From JARYGU01 sp033795365 (GTDB lineage Bacteria; Pseudomonadota; Alphaproteobacteria; Rhizobiales; Rhizobiaceae): 64,000 nt of DNA. Positions 24,761 through 33,671 of this stretch are shown in pieces (the stretch's first letter is position 1; each line of letters starts with the position of its first letter). The stretch covers positions 372,001-436,000 of the forward strand of contig JARYGU010000003.1 of the NCBI GenBank assembly GCA_033795365.1, in the 5' to 3' direction. The notes beneath the pieces were generated by a model. It searched no databases, was not told the DNA's origin, and was given only the letters and a program-made list of their open reading frames with translations. The translations under genes and the position numbers were made by a program.

Positions 24761-26251
24761 ATGTCGAGCTACAAGGCGGCAGGCATCACCAAGTCCTTCG
24801 CGGGCGTCGGAGTGCTCCATGGTATCGACTTCGAAGTGAAGCCTGGGAAGATCCATGGTCTCTTCGGCCACAACGGCGCCGGCAAATCGACGCTGCTCAA
24901 GATCCTGGCCGGGGCTCAGCCGCAAGACGATGGTGAGCTAACCATAGACGGTGAGGCCGTCACCCTCGCCTCGCCTAAAGAGGCGCTCACCAAAGGCATC
25001 GGCTGCGTCTACCAGGAACTTCGTCTGATTCCTAACCTCACTGTCGCGGAAAATCTTTTCCTCGGGCGGGAAGTCACGCTACATGGCATCAAACGCACCG
25101 CCGAGATGAACAGCTACAGCAAGACGCTGCTCGCAAGCTACGGGCTCAACATCGACGTCACGCGGACTGTGAAGGGCCTCTCGCATCCAGAAAAACAGCT
25201 CCTCGAGGTGATCGCGAATCTCGAAGGCAAGGCGTGCTACCTGTTTCTTGACGAGCCGACCACAGCTCTCGACGGCAATCAGTCGACAGAGCTTCTCGCC
25301 CACGTCCGCCGGATTGCGCTCGAACGCAACATCGGCATCGTGCTGGTCTCTCACAAGCTCGACGAAGTGCTCACCGTCTGCGACGAAGCCACCGTCCTGT
25401 CGAGCGGACGTGTCGTCTATCACGCTGCCGGTCACGATGTGAGCAAGCAGGCGATTGTCGCCGCTATTGTCGGCGACGCCCATGGTAAGCATGTCGCCGG
25501 CCGGCGCAAGGCGCGCTCATCGGGCGAGATATTCCTCAAGGTCCAAGGATTGGCGGGCAAGAGACTGAAGGGCGCCGACGTTGAAGCACGGCGCGGCGAG
25601 GTCCTCGGACTCTACGGCCTAGTCGGCTCCGGACGGACGCGTTTTCTCAGGACACTGTACGGCATGGAGCAGGTCTCGTCCGGAACAGTCGAAATCTCCG
25701 GCAAACAATACACCCCATCGACTCCGAAAAAGGCTATCGAGAGCGGGATCGCGTTTCTGACGGAGGAGCGAAAGGTCGACGGCTTCATCCCTCTCATGTC
25801 TTCATTCCAGAACGTCGTGCTTTCCACGTTGACCAGGTACCGCAGCAAAGGTTTCGTCGACCTTAACGAAGCACGAATGTCGGCGCGGAAAACGTTGGCC
25901 TTGATCGGAACGCGCGGGCGCCTCGATGCGCCGACGAAGTCTTTGTCCGGCGGCAATCAGCAGAAGGTTCTGCTCGGTCGCATCATCGAACAGAACGCAG
26001 ACCTTATCCTCCTCGACGAGCCGACCAAAGGCGTCGATATCGGTGCGAAGTCCGACATCTATGACATCATTCGACGTCTCGCCGACGAAGGCAGATGCAT
26101 TGTGGTAGTCTCCTCGGAAGAGGAAGAACTGGTCGAAATCTGCGATCGCATCGCGATCTTCCAGCACGGTTACTGCAAGACCGCCCCGAAGTCTGTCGAC
26201 GAATGGTCGCTGGGCAAGCTTCGTGAAGCAGCTTGGGCGCCTGCCACATGA
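24761..26251 (+). CDS. Sugar ABC transporter ATPase with two nucleotide-binding domains (RbsA-like)
   Basis: This 496-residue cytoplasmic ATPase has the first domain with Walker A GHNGAGKST and DEPTTALD, and the second with a degenerate Walker A (GLVGSGRTR), LSGGNQQKVLLGR and DEPTKGVDIG. This two-domain layout is the RbsA/XylG type. ATG 24761 is preferred because GAGG is 8 bases upstream; TTG 24746 is weaker. The stop overlaps the next ATG (ATGA). Confidence 0.92.
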   Translation: MSSYKAAGITKSFAGVGVLHGIDFEVKPGKIHGLFGHNGAGKSTLLKILAGAQPQDDGELTIDGEAVTLASPKEALTKGIGCVYQELRLIPNLTVAENLFLGREVTLHGIKRTAEMNSYSKTLLASYGLNIDVTRTVKGLSHPEKQLLEVIANLEGKACYLFLDEPTTALDGNQSTELLAHVRRIALERNIGIVLVSHKLDEVLTVCDEATVLSSGRVVYHAAGHDVSKQAIVAAIVGDAHGKHVAGRRKARSSGEIFLKVQGLAGKRLKGADVEARRGEVLGLYGLVGSGRTRFLRTLYGMEQVSSGTVEISGKQYTPSTPKKAIESGIAFLTEERKVDGFIPLMSSFQNVVLSTLTRYRSKGFVDLNEARMSARKTLALIGTRGRLDAPTKSLSGGNQQKVLLGRIIEQNADLILLDEPTKGVDIGAKSDIYDIIRRLADEGRCIVVVSSEEEELVEICDRIAIFQHGYCKTAPKSVDEWSLGKLREAAWAPAT

Positions 26252-26889
26252 CGGCACTTTCCGCTTCCGTATATGCAGCGAACCCGTTCCGTCTCGCGGA
26301 GGAGATAGAGGCCGTGCTGGCTAACGTCGAATCCTTGCATTTGGATGTGATGGACGGAGTCTTCGCCCCTGAGTACGGCCTGACCGCAAGGGTGATTCGA
26401 GATTTGAGAGAATTCTCATCCGCGCCCCTCGACGTTCACTTGATGGTCGCGAAGCCAAAGCAATCGGTGATCCGCTTCGCCGAGATGGGTGTTCGGTCGG
26501 TGGCGATCCACCTGGAAGCCAAGGAAGATTTCAGTGAGCTTTCCGGGATCGCCCGCAGCAACGGCGTGAAGGTCTATGCCGCTCTGCGTCATACAACGCC
26601 CGTGTCAGCGCTGGACGAAGTTGCAGATCATTCGGATGGCTGCCTCCTCCTTACCGCCCCCGCAGGCGGCGGCGGATCTTTCGATCAGCACGCGTTCACG
26701 CGGCTCGCGCAGCGTCCGGTAAGCCTCTATACTGTGGCGGACGGCAAGATTGGCCCGGATCACTTCAGACGGCTGGACGAGCTTGGAGTCGACCTCGCAG
26801 TCGTCGGAGCAGCCCTGTTCATCGACGGCGAGCCTGAAAAAAGGGCGAGAGCATTCTCCAAAATGCTGCAGGGGCACCTCGTCGCATGA
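26248..26889 (+). CDS. Ribulose-phosphate 3-epimerase-like enzyme (AlsE/Rpe family)
   Basis: This 213-residue TIM barrel has LSASVYAANPFRLAEEIEAV, the metal-site strands SLHLDVMDGVFAP and PLDVHLMVAKP, and the C-terminal phosphate loop VVGAALF. VYAAN replaces the usual ILSADF of true Rpe, resembling AlsE-type D-allulose-6-phosphate epimerases. The expected metal ligands His (LHLDVMD), Asp (DVMDG), His (DVHLMV) and the fourth, ADGKIG in place of DGGI, can be placed. As last gene of the operon it would feed the phosphorylated ketose into the pentose-phosphate or fructose-6-phosphate pool. Confidence 0.82.
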   Translation: MTALSASVYAANPFRLAEEIEAVLANVESLHLDVMDGVFAPEYGLTARVIRDLREFSSAPLDVHLMVAKPKQSVIRFAEMGVRSVAIHLEAKEDFSELSGIARSNGVKVYAALRHTTPVSALDEVADHSDGCLLLTAPAGGGGSFDQHAFTRLAQRPVSLYTVADGKIGPDHFRRLDELGVDLAVVGAALFIDGEPEKRARAFSKMLQGHLVA

Positions 26890-27294
26890 ACGCTGAAAAT
26901 CAGTCTCGCAGCACTGTCATCCCAGCGTCTACGCCCCGGCAGGAATAGACGAACCCCCCGAAGTCAGAGCCGTCTCCAACTCCCGGTGATAAGATGTCGA
27001 TGCCGGCGAAACATGCTATCGTCTGTGTCATCTTTTCCTGTTCTCAGCTTGCCATCGGGCCTGTGAAAACCTTGGTATCCGTTCAGGCTACATGGAAAAG
27101 AAAGGGACGATCACACTGCACATGGTCCCGTTCAGCCAGCGGTTTTCCGACGCATTTTCTTTCATCGTCGGCGGGTTCGAGCCGCCGACGATGAAATCAC
27201 TCTGACTGAAGACAAAGACTTGAAGCGCAAGAAGCGTAGGACCCTATCACCACAAGAGAATCTGAAAACCAGCTTGCAAGTTTCAAAAACTGTT
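26890..27294. other. Intergenic region of about 400 bp
   Basis: No gene or insertion sequence is recognised. It separates the SorC-controlled operon from the next LacI-controlled module. Confidence 0.4.
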
Positions 27295-27323
27295 GTAAAA
27301 CGTTTTTCGTAAATCGTTTTACG
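27295..27323 (+). promoter_or_regulatory. LacI-type operator pair upstream of the LacI gene
   Basis: CGTAAATCGTTTTACG (27308-27323) has arms CGTAAA/TTTACG, and GTAAAACGTTTTTCG (27295-27309) is an overlapping imperfect copy with the CG centre typical of LacI operators. The location just upstream of the LacI start implies autoregulation and control of the whole downstream operon. Confidence 0.55.
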
Positions 27324-27351
27324 TGGCTGCGCTTTGGGAGGAGCAATCAGC

Positions 27352-28377
27352 ATGGTTGTATCTATCAAAGACGTAGCGGAACGCGCGGGAGTATCTCCGG
27401 GGACTGTTTCCAATGTTTTTAGCGGCAACCGCGCTGTAAAAGCTCATCTTATCGAACGAGTGCGCCGCGCCGCTGCTGACCTTGGTTATTATCCTGATCG
27501 TGCAGCCTCGCAGCTTCGAGCGGGGAAGGCCAAAATTGTTGCCGCGGTGGTTCCAGACTTAAACAACCCGTTCTTTACAAGCCTGATCGCATCGATTGAA
27601 GCGAGCGTTCGCGGCGAGGGATTCGATATAATCGTCGCGAGCTCTCACGGAGATGCTGAAGAGGAGGCTCGCCGGTTATCTGCGCTCCTTGGTTGGCGCC
27701 CGGCTGGCCTGGTTGTCATTCCATGTAATGACGAATTCTCGAGCCACGAGCTTCTCAACGGCAGCGGCATTCCGTTCGTTGTGGCTGACCGTGTTCCTTC
27801 GCATTTTGAAGGAGATGCGGTGACTGTTGACAATGTGGATGCTGGAAGAAAGGCCGCGGAGCACTTGGTCGCACTCGGTCACCGTCGTTTCGTTGTTGCG
27901 GCCTCTTCAATGGAGTTGCAGAACATCCGCGAGCGCTGTGAGGGGATAGAGGCAGTGCTCTCGAAAGAAGGGCTTGCAGCGCCAACGCTGATCGAAGTTG
28001 GCCTTGATTTCGATACCGCTGAGGAACGGCTTGGCACGTTCATGAAAGGTGAGCGGCTGGCGACTGCGTTCATCGCCCTGACGAATTTTGCGACCTTGGC
28101 AATATTAGCGTCAGTGAACCAGACTGGGTTGTTGGTTCCCAAAGATATCTCTGTCTTGGGCTTCGACGACTATTCATGGATGCACGCAGTGAACCCACCA
28201 CTCACTGCAATCCGACAACCAGTAGAAGAGATCGGTCGTACGATTTGGAGCCGTTTGCGAGGACACATCGATAACGAAAATCAGCCGACAGCTCGCGAAA
28301 GACTTTCGTGTGAATTGGTAGTTCGGGCGTCCACAGGCACGCCGACTGCCGCTGGAGGAACGCTCCGCCTGGTCTAG
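27352..28377 (+). CDS. LacI-family transcriptional repressor
   Basis: This 341-residue repressor begins MVVSIKDVAERAGVSPGTVS (helix-turn-helix), followed by NVFSGNRAVKAHLIERVRRA with the hinge, then a periplasmic-binding-like core (IVAAVVPDLNNPFFTSLIAS; DISVLGFDDYSWMHAVNPPL). ATG 27352 has GGGAGGAG 8 bases upstream; an earlier in-frame start is weaker. The gene leads an operon for sugar import and D-allulose epimerisation, so the ligand is likely a hexitol or ketohexose. Confidence 0.92.
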   Translation: MVVSIKDVAERAGVSPGTVSNVFSGNRAVKAHLIERVRRAAADLGYYPDRAASQLRAGKAKIVAAVVPDLNNPFFTSLIASIEASVRGEGFDIIVASSHGDAEEEARRLSALLGWRPAGLVVIPCNDEFSSHELLNGSGIPFVVADRVPSHFEGDAVTVDNVDAGRKAAEHLVALGHRRFVVAASSMELQNIRERCEGIEAVLSKEGLAAPTLIEVGLDFDTAEERLGTFMKGERLATAFIALTNFATLAILASVNQTGLLVPKDISVLGFDDYSWMHAVNPPLTAIRQPVEEIGRTIWSRLRGHIDNENQPTARERLSCELVVRASTGTPTAAGGTLRLV

Positions 28378-28516
28378 CAAGGCACGCGGAGAAAGAGCCA
28401 CGATTGAGAAGAACCAATGCGACGGAGCGATCCGCCGCACAGGAGGAGCTTTGCCGACGCGCGGGCGCCGTCGGAGGCTGTAGGGAGAATGCGCCTGTAA
28501 CTTGGAGGATTAACAC

Positions 28517-29851
28517 ATGCTGCATACAAAATTGATCGGGTCGATTTCTGTCGTTGCGATGCTCGGTGCTTCGGCTGCCCTGGCTCAGGATATCGACTGG
28601 AAGACTCAACTCGGCGACCACTCGGGCAAGACCCTACGGGTGATGACAATCACGGATCCCTTCATCGATTCAATCAAGGCTGTGAAAGACGGCTTTACGA
28701 AGGTGACCGGTGCGAATGTTGAAATCGATGGTTATGGCTACGATGCGCTGCACGAAAAGGAATTGCTGGCGTGCTCTCAGAACGACGGCAGCTACGACGT
28801 CATGCTGATCGATGGCATCTGGATCGGCGAATTCGCCGAGGCCGGTTGCCTAGATCCGGTCGAGGAAAAGATCACCGAAAATCCTGATCTCTACGCCTGG
28901 GACGACTTCACTCCGGCAGCCGCCGGCCAGGCGAGCTGGGAAGGGCAGCGCGTTTGCCTCCCGGTCGGCATCTATTACGAGTTGATGTATTACCGCACGG
29001 ATCTCTTCGAGCAGGCTGGACGGAAGGTGCCCGAAACCTTCGAGGAGTTGAAGGAAGCGGCCGCCTTCTTCACCAACAACAAGGACTATCCAGGCGTCTA
29101 CGGCTACGCCATGAACAACAAGCGTGGAGCCGCGGCCGGCCAGCAGTGGTTTGAGTGGATCTATAGCGCAGGCGGCAAGCCCTGGGCATCCAACGATATC
29201 GGCTCCGCTGAGCCTTACAAGGATCAGACGCCGCTGTTCAACTCACAGGAATCGGTCGATCTGGTCCAGTTCTTCCGCGACATGGTTGCCTACGGGCCTC
29301 CGGGCGTGGAATCCTTCGCATGGGACGAGCGAGCCAATGCGTTCGCGGCAGGCAAGCTGGCGATGATCAACGATTGGTCCGTCCGCGCCCAGATCGCAAA
29401 CGATCCGAAGCAGAGCCAGATTGCCGGCAAGTTCAAGGCTGCGCTGATGCCGCATAAGGACGGGGGCAAGACGATCACGCCGGTCGGCGGCTGGGTTGCC
29501 TGCGTAAATACGCACGGCACTCAGAAGGACGCGGCCTGGGATTACCTGAAATGGTTCGCCAGCAAGTCGGTGCATCGCGACTTCGTCCTGGCCGGCGGAC
29601 CGCCCAGCCGTCTCTCCGCGATGGAGGACAAGGATATTCAGGCGAAGTTCCCTTGGACCTCCGTTCTGCTCGAAGGCCAGAAGGATTCCTGGGCTGAAGT
29701 TCGCCCGCGTCACTCCGTCGCATTCCAACTGATCGACACGGTCGGAGCCCATGTCAACAAGGCAATCATCGGCGAGCAGAGCCCTAAGGACGCCATGGAT
29801 GCCGCGAACGCGGACGTGACGAAGCTTCTCCAGGACAACGGGCAGCTCTAA
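28517..29851 (+). CDS. Extracellular carbohydrate-binding protein (family 1 type)
   Basis: This 444-residue solute-binding protein has a signal peptide (MLHTKLIGSISVVAMLGASA, cleaved near ALAQ-DID). The mature protein shows the MalE/UgpB-type large fold (KVTGANVEIDGYGYDALHEK; YDVMLIDGIWIGEFAEAG; MINDWSVRAQ; GGWVACVN). It partners with the two permeases and the MalK-type ATPase downstream. TTGGAGG lies upstream of the ATG. Confidence 0.9.
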   Translation: MLHTKLIGSISVVAMLGASAALAQDIDWKTQLGDHSGKTLRVMTITDPFIDSIKAVKDGFTKVTGANVEIDGYGYDALHEKELLACSQNDGSYDVMLIDGIWIGEFAEAGCLDPVEEKITENPDLYAWDDFTPAAAGQASWEGQRVCLPVGIYYELMYYRTDLFEQAGRKVPETFEELKEAAAFFTNNKDYPGVYGYAMNNKRGAAAGQQWFEWIYSAGGKPWASNDIGSAEPYKDQTPLFNSQESVDLVQFFRDMVAYGPPGVESFAWDERANAFAAGKLAMINDWSVRAQIANDPKQSQIAGKFKAALMPHKDGGKTITPVGGWVACVNTHGTQKDAAWDYLKWFASKSVHRDFVLAGGPPSRLSAMEDKDIQAKFPWTSVLLEGQKDSWAEVRPRHSVAFQLIDTVGAHVNKAIIGEQSPKDAMDAANADVTKLLQDNGQL

Positions 29852-29869
29852 CGAACACTCGCCGGGGGC

Positions 29870-29887
29870 GGGCGAGCCCGTTCGCCC
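29870..29887 (+). terminator. Hairpin between binding protein and permease genes
   Basis: GGGCGA (29870-29875) and TCGCCC (29882-29887) pair around a 6-base loop, with further G/C pairing outside. There is no T-run, so it probably protects the upstream mRNA and lowers downstream expression. Confidence 0.4.
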
Positions 29888-29917
29888 TCGGCTTTCATGT
29901 CTACCGGAGGATTCACG

Positions 29918-30850
29918 ATGGCCAATGCCGTAATACGGGCGGGAGCGCCTCAGGAAGCGCCACGGCGCGCTTTCATTCACAGCGACCGATTCCAGATGAC
30001 CGCGTTCATCGCGCCGACGTGCATTTTCCTCGCCCTGCTGACCATCTGGCCATTCATCTACTCGGTCTATCTCAGTCTGCACGCAGTCAAGCTCACGGCC
30101 ATGAAGCGCGCTGTTTTCGTTGGCGCGAACAATTACATAAACTTGCTCACCGATCCGCTGTTTCTCCGGGCCATGCTGAATACCGGCATGCTTGCGGTGA
30201 CCTCGATAACCTGCGAAATCGTGATCGCCTTCGTGATTGCGAAAGCCTTCGTCAGCCTGAGCCATCTCAAATGGGTAAATGGCCTGCGTTCCTTGTTTAT
30301 GCTGCCGATGATGGTCACGCCGCTGATCGTTGGCATGATCTTTTCCTACGTCTTCAATCCTGTCCTCGGTATCGCAAACTACCTTTTGGGCGGTGTTGGT
30401 CTCGGTCCGGTTCCGTGGTTCGGAGATTCGACGGTAGCGATGGTCTCGATCCTGCTGATCAACATTTGGCAGTGGACCCCGTTCATGATGCTGCTGATTA
30501 TGGCCGGCCTGCTGTCGATCCGCTCCGATCTTTACGAGGCCGCGCGCGTCGACGGCGCGAAGTGGCACCACGTCCTGACTTTGCTGGAGATACCCTCAAT
30601 CAAGGGCATCGTCCTGCTCGGCATCATCCTGCGTATCATCGACACGCTGCGGTTCTTCGACGTGGTCTATGTGACCACGCGCGGCGGCCCGGGAGATTCC
30701 ACGATGGTTCTGACGCTCTACGCCTATCAGCAAAATTTTCAGTTCTTTCAAGCGGGCGTCGGCTCGGCTGCCGCAGTCATCATCCTGATCATCTCGATGG
30801 TTATCACAACCTTTGCCGTGCGTCTTCTTAGGAGGATCGAAAATGAATAG
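29918..30850 (+). CDS. Carbohydrate ABC permease (MalF/UgpA type)
   Basis: This 310-residue permease has six predicted membrane helices. The EAA loop YEAARVDGAKWHHVLTLLEI, which contacts the ATPase, lies at about residues 205-225. ATG 29918 follows GGAGG with 7 bases spacing; the ATG at 29897 lies upstream of that site. The gene overlaps the second permease by 8 bases. Confidence 0.92.
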   Translation: MANAVIRAGAPQEAPRRAFIHSDRFQMTAFIAPTCIFLALLTIWPFIYSVYLSLHAVKLTAMKRAVFVGANNYINLLTDPLFLRAMLNTGMLAVTSITCEIVIAFVIAKAFVSLSHLKWVNGLRSLFMLPMMVTPLIVGMIFSYVFNPVLGIANYLLGGVGLGPVPWFGDSTVAMVSILLINIWQWTPFMMLLIMAGLLSIRSDLYEAARVDGAKWHHVLTLLEIPSIKGIVLLGIILRIIDTLRFFDVVYVTTRGGPGDSTMVLTLYAYQQNFQFFQAGVGSAAAVIILIISMVITTFAVRLLRRIENE

Positions 30851-31670
30851 CGCCAGGTTTCGGCTGCGCGATCTTGGGCCGATGGTCCTGGTCCTGACGT
30901 TCGTTTTCGTGTCCATAGCCCCGCTGCTCTGGCTGGCGCTTGCCGCGTTCAAGCCGACGGCCGACATCATTGCGATCCCGCCCGTTTGGATTCCTGACTT
31001 CACCTATCTGCAGAATTTCCGTGACGTGCTGACTCAGTTCTGGCCGTTCATCGTCAATTCTCTGATCGCGACTGTCGGCGCGACGATCCTTGCGCTCATC
31101 CTGGCGGTTCCGACGGCTTTTGCGCTGGTCAATCACCGCTTTCACGGCCGCGAAGCGCTCGCGGACTGGATTCTTTCTACGCGCATGATGCCGCCGATCG
31201 CGGCGGCCGTGCCGCTCTTCGTGATCTTCCGCGGGGCCGGCCTACTCGACTCGCTTCCGGGATTGATCATTGCTTATGCCGGGTTCAATCTTCCCTTTGC
31301 CGTCTGGATGACGATGTCCTTCATCCGCCGCGTCCCGAAAGAGCTCATCGAGGCCGCCCGATTGGAGGGCTGCACCTGGTGGCAGGTGCTGAAGGATGTC
31401 GTCCTTCCGTTCAGTAAGAGCGGCCTTGCGGCGGTGGCGACCTTCGTTTTCATCTTCGCGTGGAATGAGTTCATGCTCGCGCTGTTTCTGACGACCCGCG
31501 AAGCCAAGACATTCCCGGTGGTCATTTCGTCCTTCGTCGGAACGGGGCGAGTGTACTGGGAGTACATCGCGGCAGCGTCCGTCATCCAGTGCCTGCCGCC
31601 CGTCCTCTTCACCTTCTTCATGCAGAAACACATCGTCTCCGGCGTCACTATGGGCGCCGTGAAGGACTGA
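30843..31670 (+). CDS. Carbohydrate ABC permease (MalG/UgpE type)
   Basis: This 275-residue permease with six helices is the second half of the membrane channel. The EAA loop is IEAARLEGCTWWQVLKDVVL, and the end HIVSGVTMGAVKD is the classic MalG-type C-terminus. AGGAGG overlaps the end of the first permease, 6 bases upstream of ATG 30843. Confidence 0.93.
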   Translation: MNSARFRLRDLGPMVLVLTFVFVSIAPLLWLALAAFKPTADIIAIPPVWIPDFTYLQNFRDVLTQFWPFIVNSLIATVGATILALILAVPTAFALVNHRFHGREALADWILSTRMMPPIAAAVPLFVIFRGAGLLDSLPGLIIAYAGFNLPFAVWMTMSFIRRVPKELIEAARLEGCTWWQVLKDVVLPFSKSGLAAVATFVFIFAWNEFMLALFLTTREAKTFPVVISSFVGTGRVYWEYIAAASVIQCLPPVLFTFFMQKHIVSGVTMGAVKD

Positions 31671-31701
31671 TTTTTCCACGAATCCAACTACGGAGAATTC
31701 C

Positions 31702-32466
31702 ATGTTTTCTCAACGCGGAGCGAACAAGACGGCACTGGTGACCGGTGCGTCACGAGGCATAGGGCGGGCGATCGCCGAACGGCTGGCGGCGGAGGGCTAC
31801 CGGGTGTTCGCAAACGACCTGCCGGCTCGCAAAGCCGAACTCGCCGATGTGATGGCAACCATTGAGGCTAATGGCGGCCAGTGCGAGATCATCTATTGCG
31901 ACGTGAGTGACGCGATATCCGTCGGTGCCATGGCGCGAGACCTGCTGGCCAAGGCCGGTCGTCTGGATGTGCTTGTCAACAATGCCGGAGTGAGGTCCGT
32001 CCATCTGGCCGAGGATATCCAGCCTGACGAGTGGGACCGTATGTTTGCGGTCAACACAAAGGGCACATTCCTCGTCACCAGGGTATTTCTGTCGCACTTC
32101 CGTTCCAACGGTCGCGGCCGGGTTATTAATATCGCCTCGATCGGAGGCAAGCTCGGCGGTCCGACCGAGACGCATTACTGCGCCTCCAAGGGAGCAGTAA
32201 TCAATTTCACCCAAGGCCTGGCAAGAGAAGTCGCGAAGGACGGGATAACTGTCAACGCCGTCTGCCCCGGCGTGATCGATACCGACATGGGCCGATCCCA
32301 CCTCGAGGATCCGGAAACCCTGCGGAAGGTTCTCGAAAAGACATCGATCGGCCGCGTCGGAAATCCGGAAGACGTGGTCGGCGCGGTCGCGTTCTTCGCT
32401 TCGGACGACGCCTCTTTCATCACCGGGCAATCACTGAACGTCGATGGCGGGATCGTCTTCCATTGA
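31702..32466 (+). CDS. SDR-family sugar/polyol dehydrogenase
   Basis: This 254-residue short-chain dehydrogenase has TGASRGIGRAIAERL as the cofactor loop, LVNNAGV, INIASIGG with the catalytic Ser, and HYCASKGAV with Tyr/Lys. The C-terminus GQSLNVDGGIVF is typical. Located within the transporter operon, between permease and ATPase genes, it probably oxidises an imported polyol or ketose. NAD(H) use is suggested by the acidic residue after strand 2 (FANDLPA). Confidence 0.87.
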   Translation: MFSQRGANKTALVTGASRGIGRAIAERLAAEGYRVFANDLPARKAELADVMATIEANGGQCEIIYCDVSDAISVGAMARDLLAKAGRLDVLVNNAGVRSVHLAEDIQPDEWDRMFAVNTKGTFLVTRVFLSHFRSNGRGRVINIASIGGKLGGPTETHYCASKGAVINFTQGLAREVAKDGITVNAVCPGVIDTDMGRSHLEDPETLRKVLEKTSIGRVGNPEDVVGAVAFFASDDASFITGQSLNVDGGIVFH

Positions 32467-32525
32467 AGCAATCCACCGGTTGACCGTGGCGGCGCCCGAC
32501 GCCGCGCATTAGAGGAGGAATAATC

Positions 32526-33641
32526 ATGGGCCAACTAACGCTCGAGAATGTCGTCAAGAGTTTCGGCGAGTTTGAGGTCATTCGCGATGTCAGTCTGACG
32601 ATCAACGACGGCGAGTACGTGGTCTTCGTCGGGCCATCAGGCTGCGGCAAATCTTCGCTGCTTAGGCTGATAACCGGCCTCGAAGAGGTATCGAGCGGGC
32701 GCGTGGTGATCGACGGCAGGGACGTGACCAATGTCGCGCCCTCGGAGCGGCAGCTCGCCATGGTTTTCCAGTCCTACGCATTGTTCCCGCATCTGACGGT
32801 CGCCGACAATATCGGCTTCGGTCTGCGTGTCTCGGGCCGGCCGAAGGCAGAGATCCGGGAGCGCGTGCTGACGACTGCGCGCGCTCTAGCTTTGGAGCCT
32901 TATCTCGACCGCTATCCGCGGCAGCTCTCGGGAGGTCAACGGCAGCGTGTCGCCATCGGCCGCGCGATCGTTAGGGCTCCGACGGCTTTCCTGTTCGACG
33001 AGCCGCTTTCGAACCTGGATGCCGCGCTGCGCGTCCAGATGCGGCTCGAACTGATCCGCCTCCACGATGAGCTGAAGACCACGATGATCTACGTGACGCA
33101 TGATCAGGTGGAGGCCATGACGATGGCTGACCGGATCGTGGTCCTCAATGCCGGCAAAGTGGAGCAGTTCGACACGCCGATCGCGCTCTACGATGCTCCC
33201 GCGAACCGGTTCGTCGCAGGCTTCATAGGCTCTCCCAAAATGAACTTCATCGAGGCGACGACGGAGGGAGGCAGCCGCATCCTGACGTCCGCGAGCGCTG
33301 TCGAGATCTCCAACCTGAAGGCGCCGCTTTCGCCTGGAAAGGTGACCTTCGGCATCCGTCCTGAACATCTTGGCTATGATCGCGACGCCGGTCTGTGGAA
33401 GGGGACGATTCTCGTCGAGGAACAGCTTGGAAGCGACGCATACTTCACCGTCAATGTGAAAGCCTTGGGCACGCTTACTGTTCGCGCGGTTGGCGAGCGC
33501 GGATATCGCCGCGGCGATACCATTTTCCTCACACCGGATCCGGCGCGTTCGCACGTCTTCGACGAAGACGGCCGCGCGCTGACCGCTCCAGCAAACATGT
33601 CGTCGAAGGCGCAGCAACCGGCCGAAGCCGGTTCTGTCTGA
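32526..33641 (+). CDS. Carbohydrate ABC transporter ATPase (MalK/UgpC type)
   Basis: This 371-residue ATPase has Walker A GPSGCGKSS, the signature LSGGQRQRVAIGRAI, Walker B FLFDEPLSNLDA and the switch histidine VTHDQVEAMTMAD. A C-terminal TOBE/regulatory domain lies from about residue 235 (FIGSPKMNFIEA; FGIRPEHLG). It energises the two permeases at 29918 and 30843. Confidence 0.94.
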   Translation: MGQLTLENVVKSFGEFEVIRDVSLTINDGEYVVFVGPSGCGKSSLLRLITGLEEVSSGRVVIDGRDVTNVAPSERQLAMVFQSYALFPHLTVADNIGFGLRVSGRPKAEIRERVLTTARALALEPYLDRYPRQLSGGQRQRVAIGRAIVRAPTAFLFDEPLSNLDAALRVQMRLELIRLHDELKTTMIYVTHDQVEAMTMADRIVVLNAGKVEQFDTPIALYDAPANRFVAGFIGSPKMNFIEATTEGGSRILTSASAVEISNLKAPLSPGKVTFGIRPEHLGYDRDAGLWKGTILVEEQLGSDAYFTVNVKALGTLTVRAVGERGYRRGDTIFLTPDPARSHVFDEDGRALTAPANMSSKAQQPAEAGSV

Positions 33642-33671
33642 GCCCATCGTTTTTTCTGAAAGGCACTCTCT

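Noticed and set aside
29243..30571. 442-residue minus-strand frame across the binding-protein and permease genes
   Set aside because: It is antisense to two well-supported genes, crosses their boundary and has no recognisable fold.
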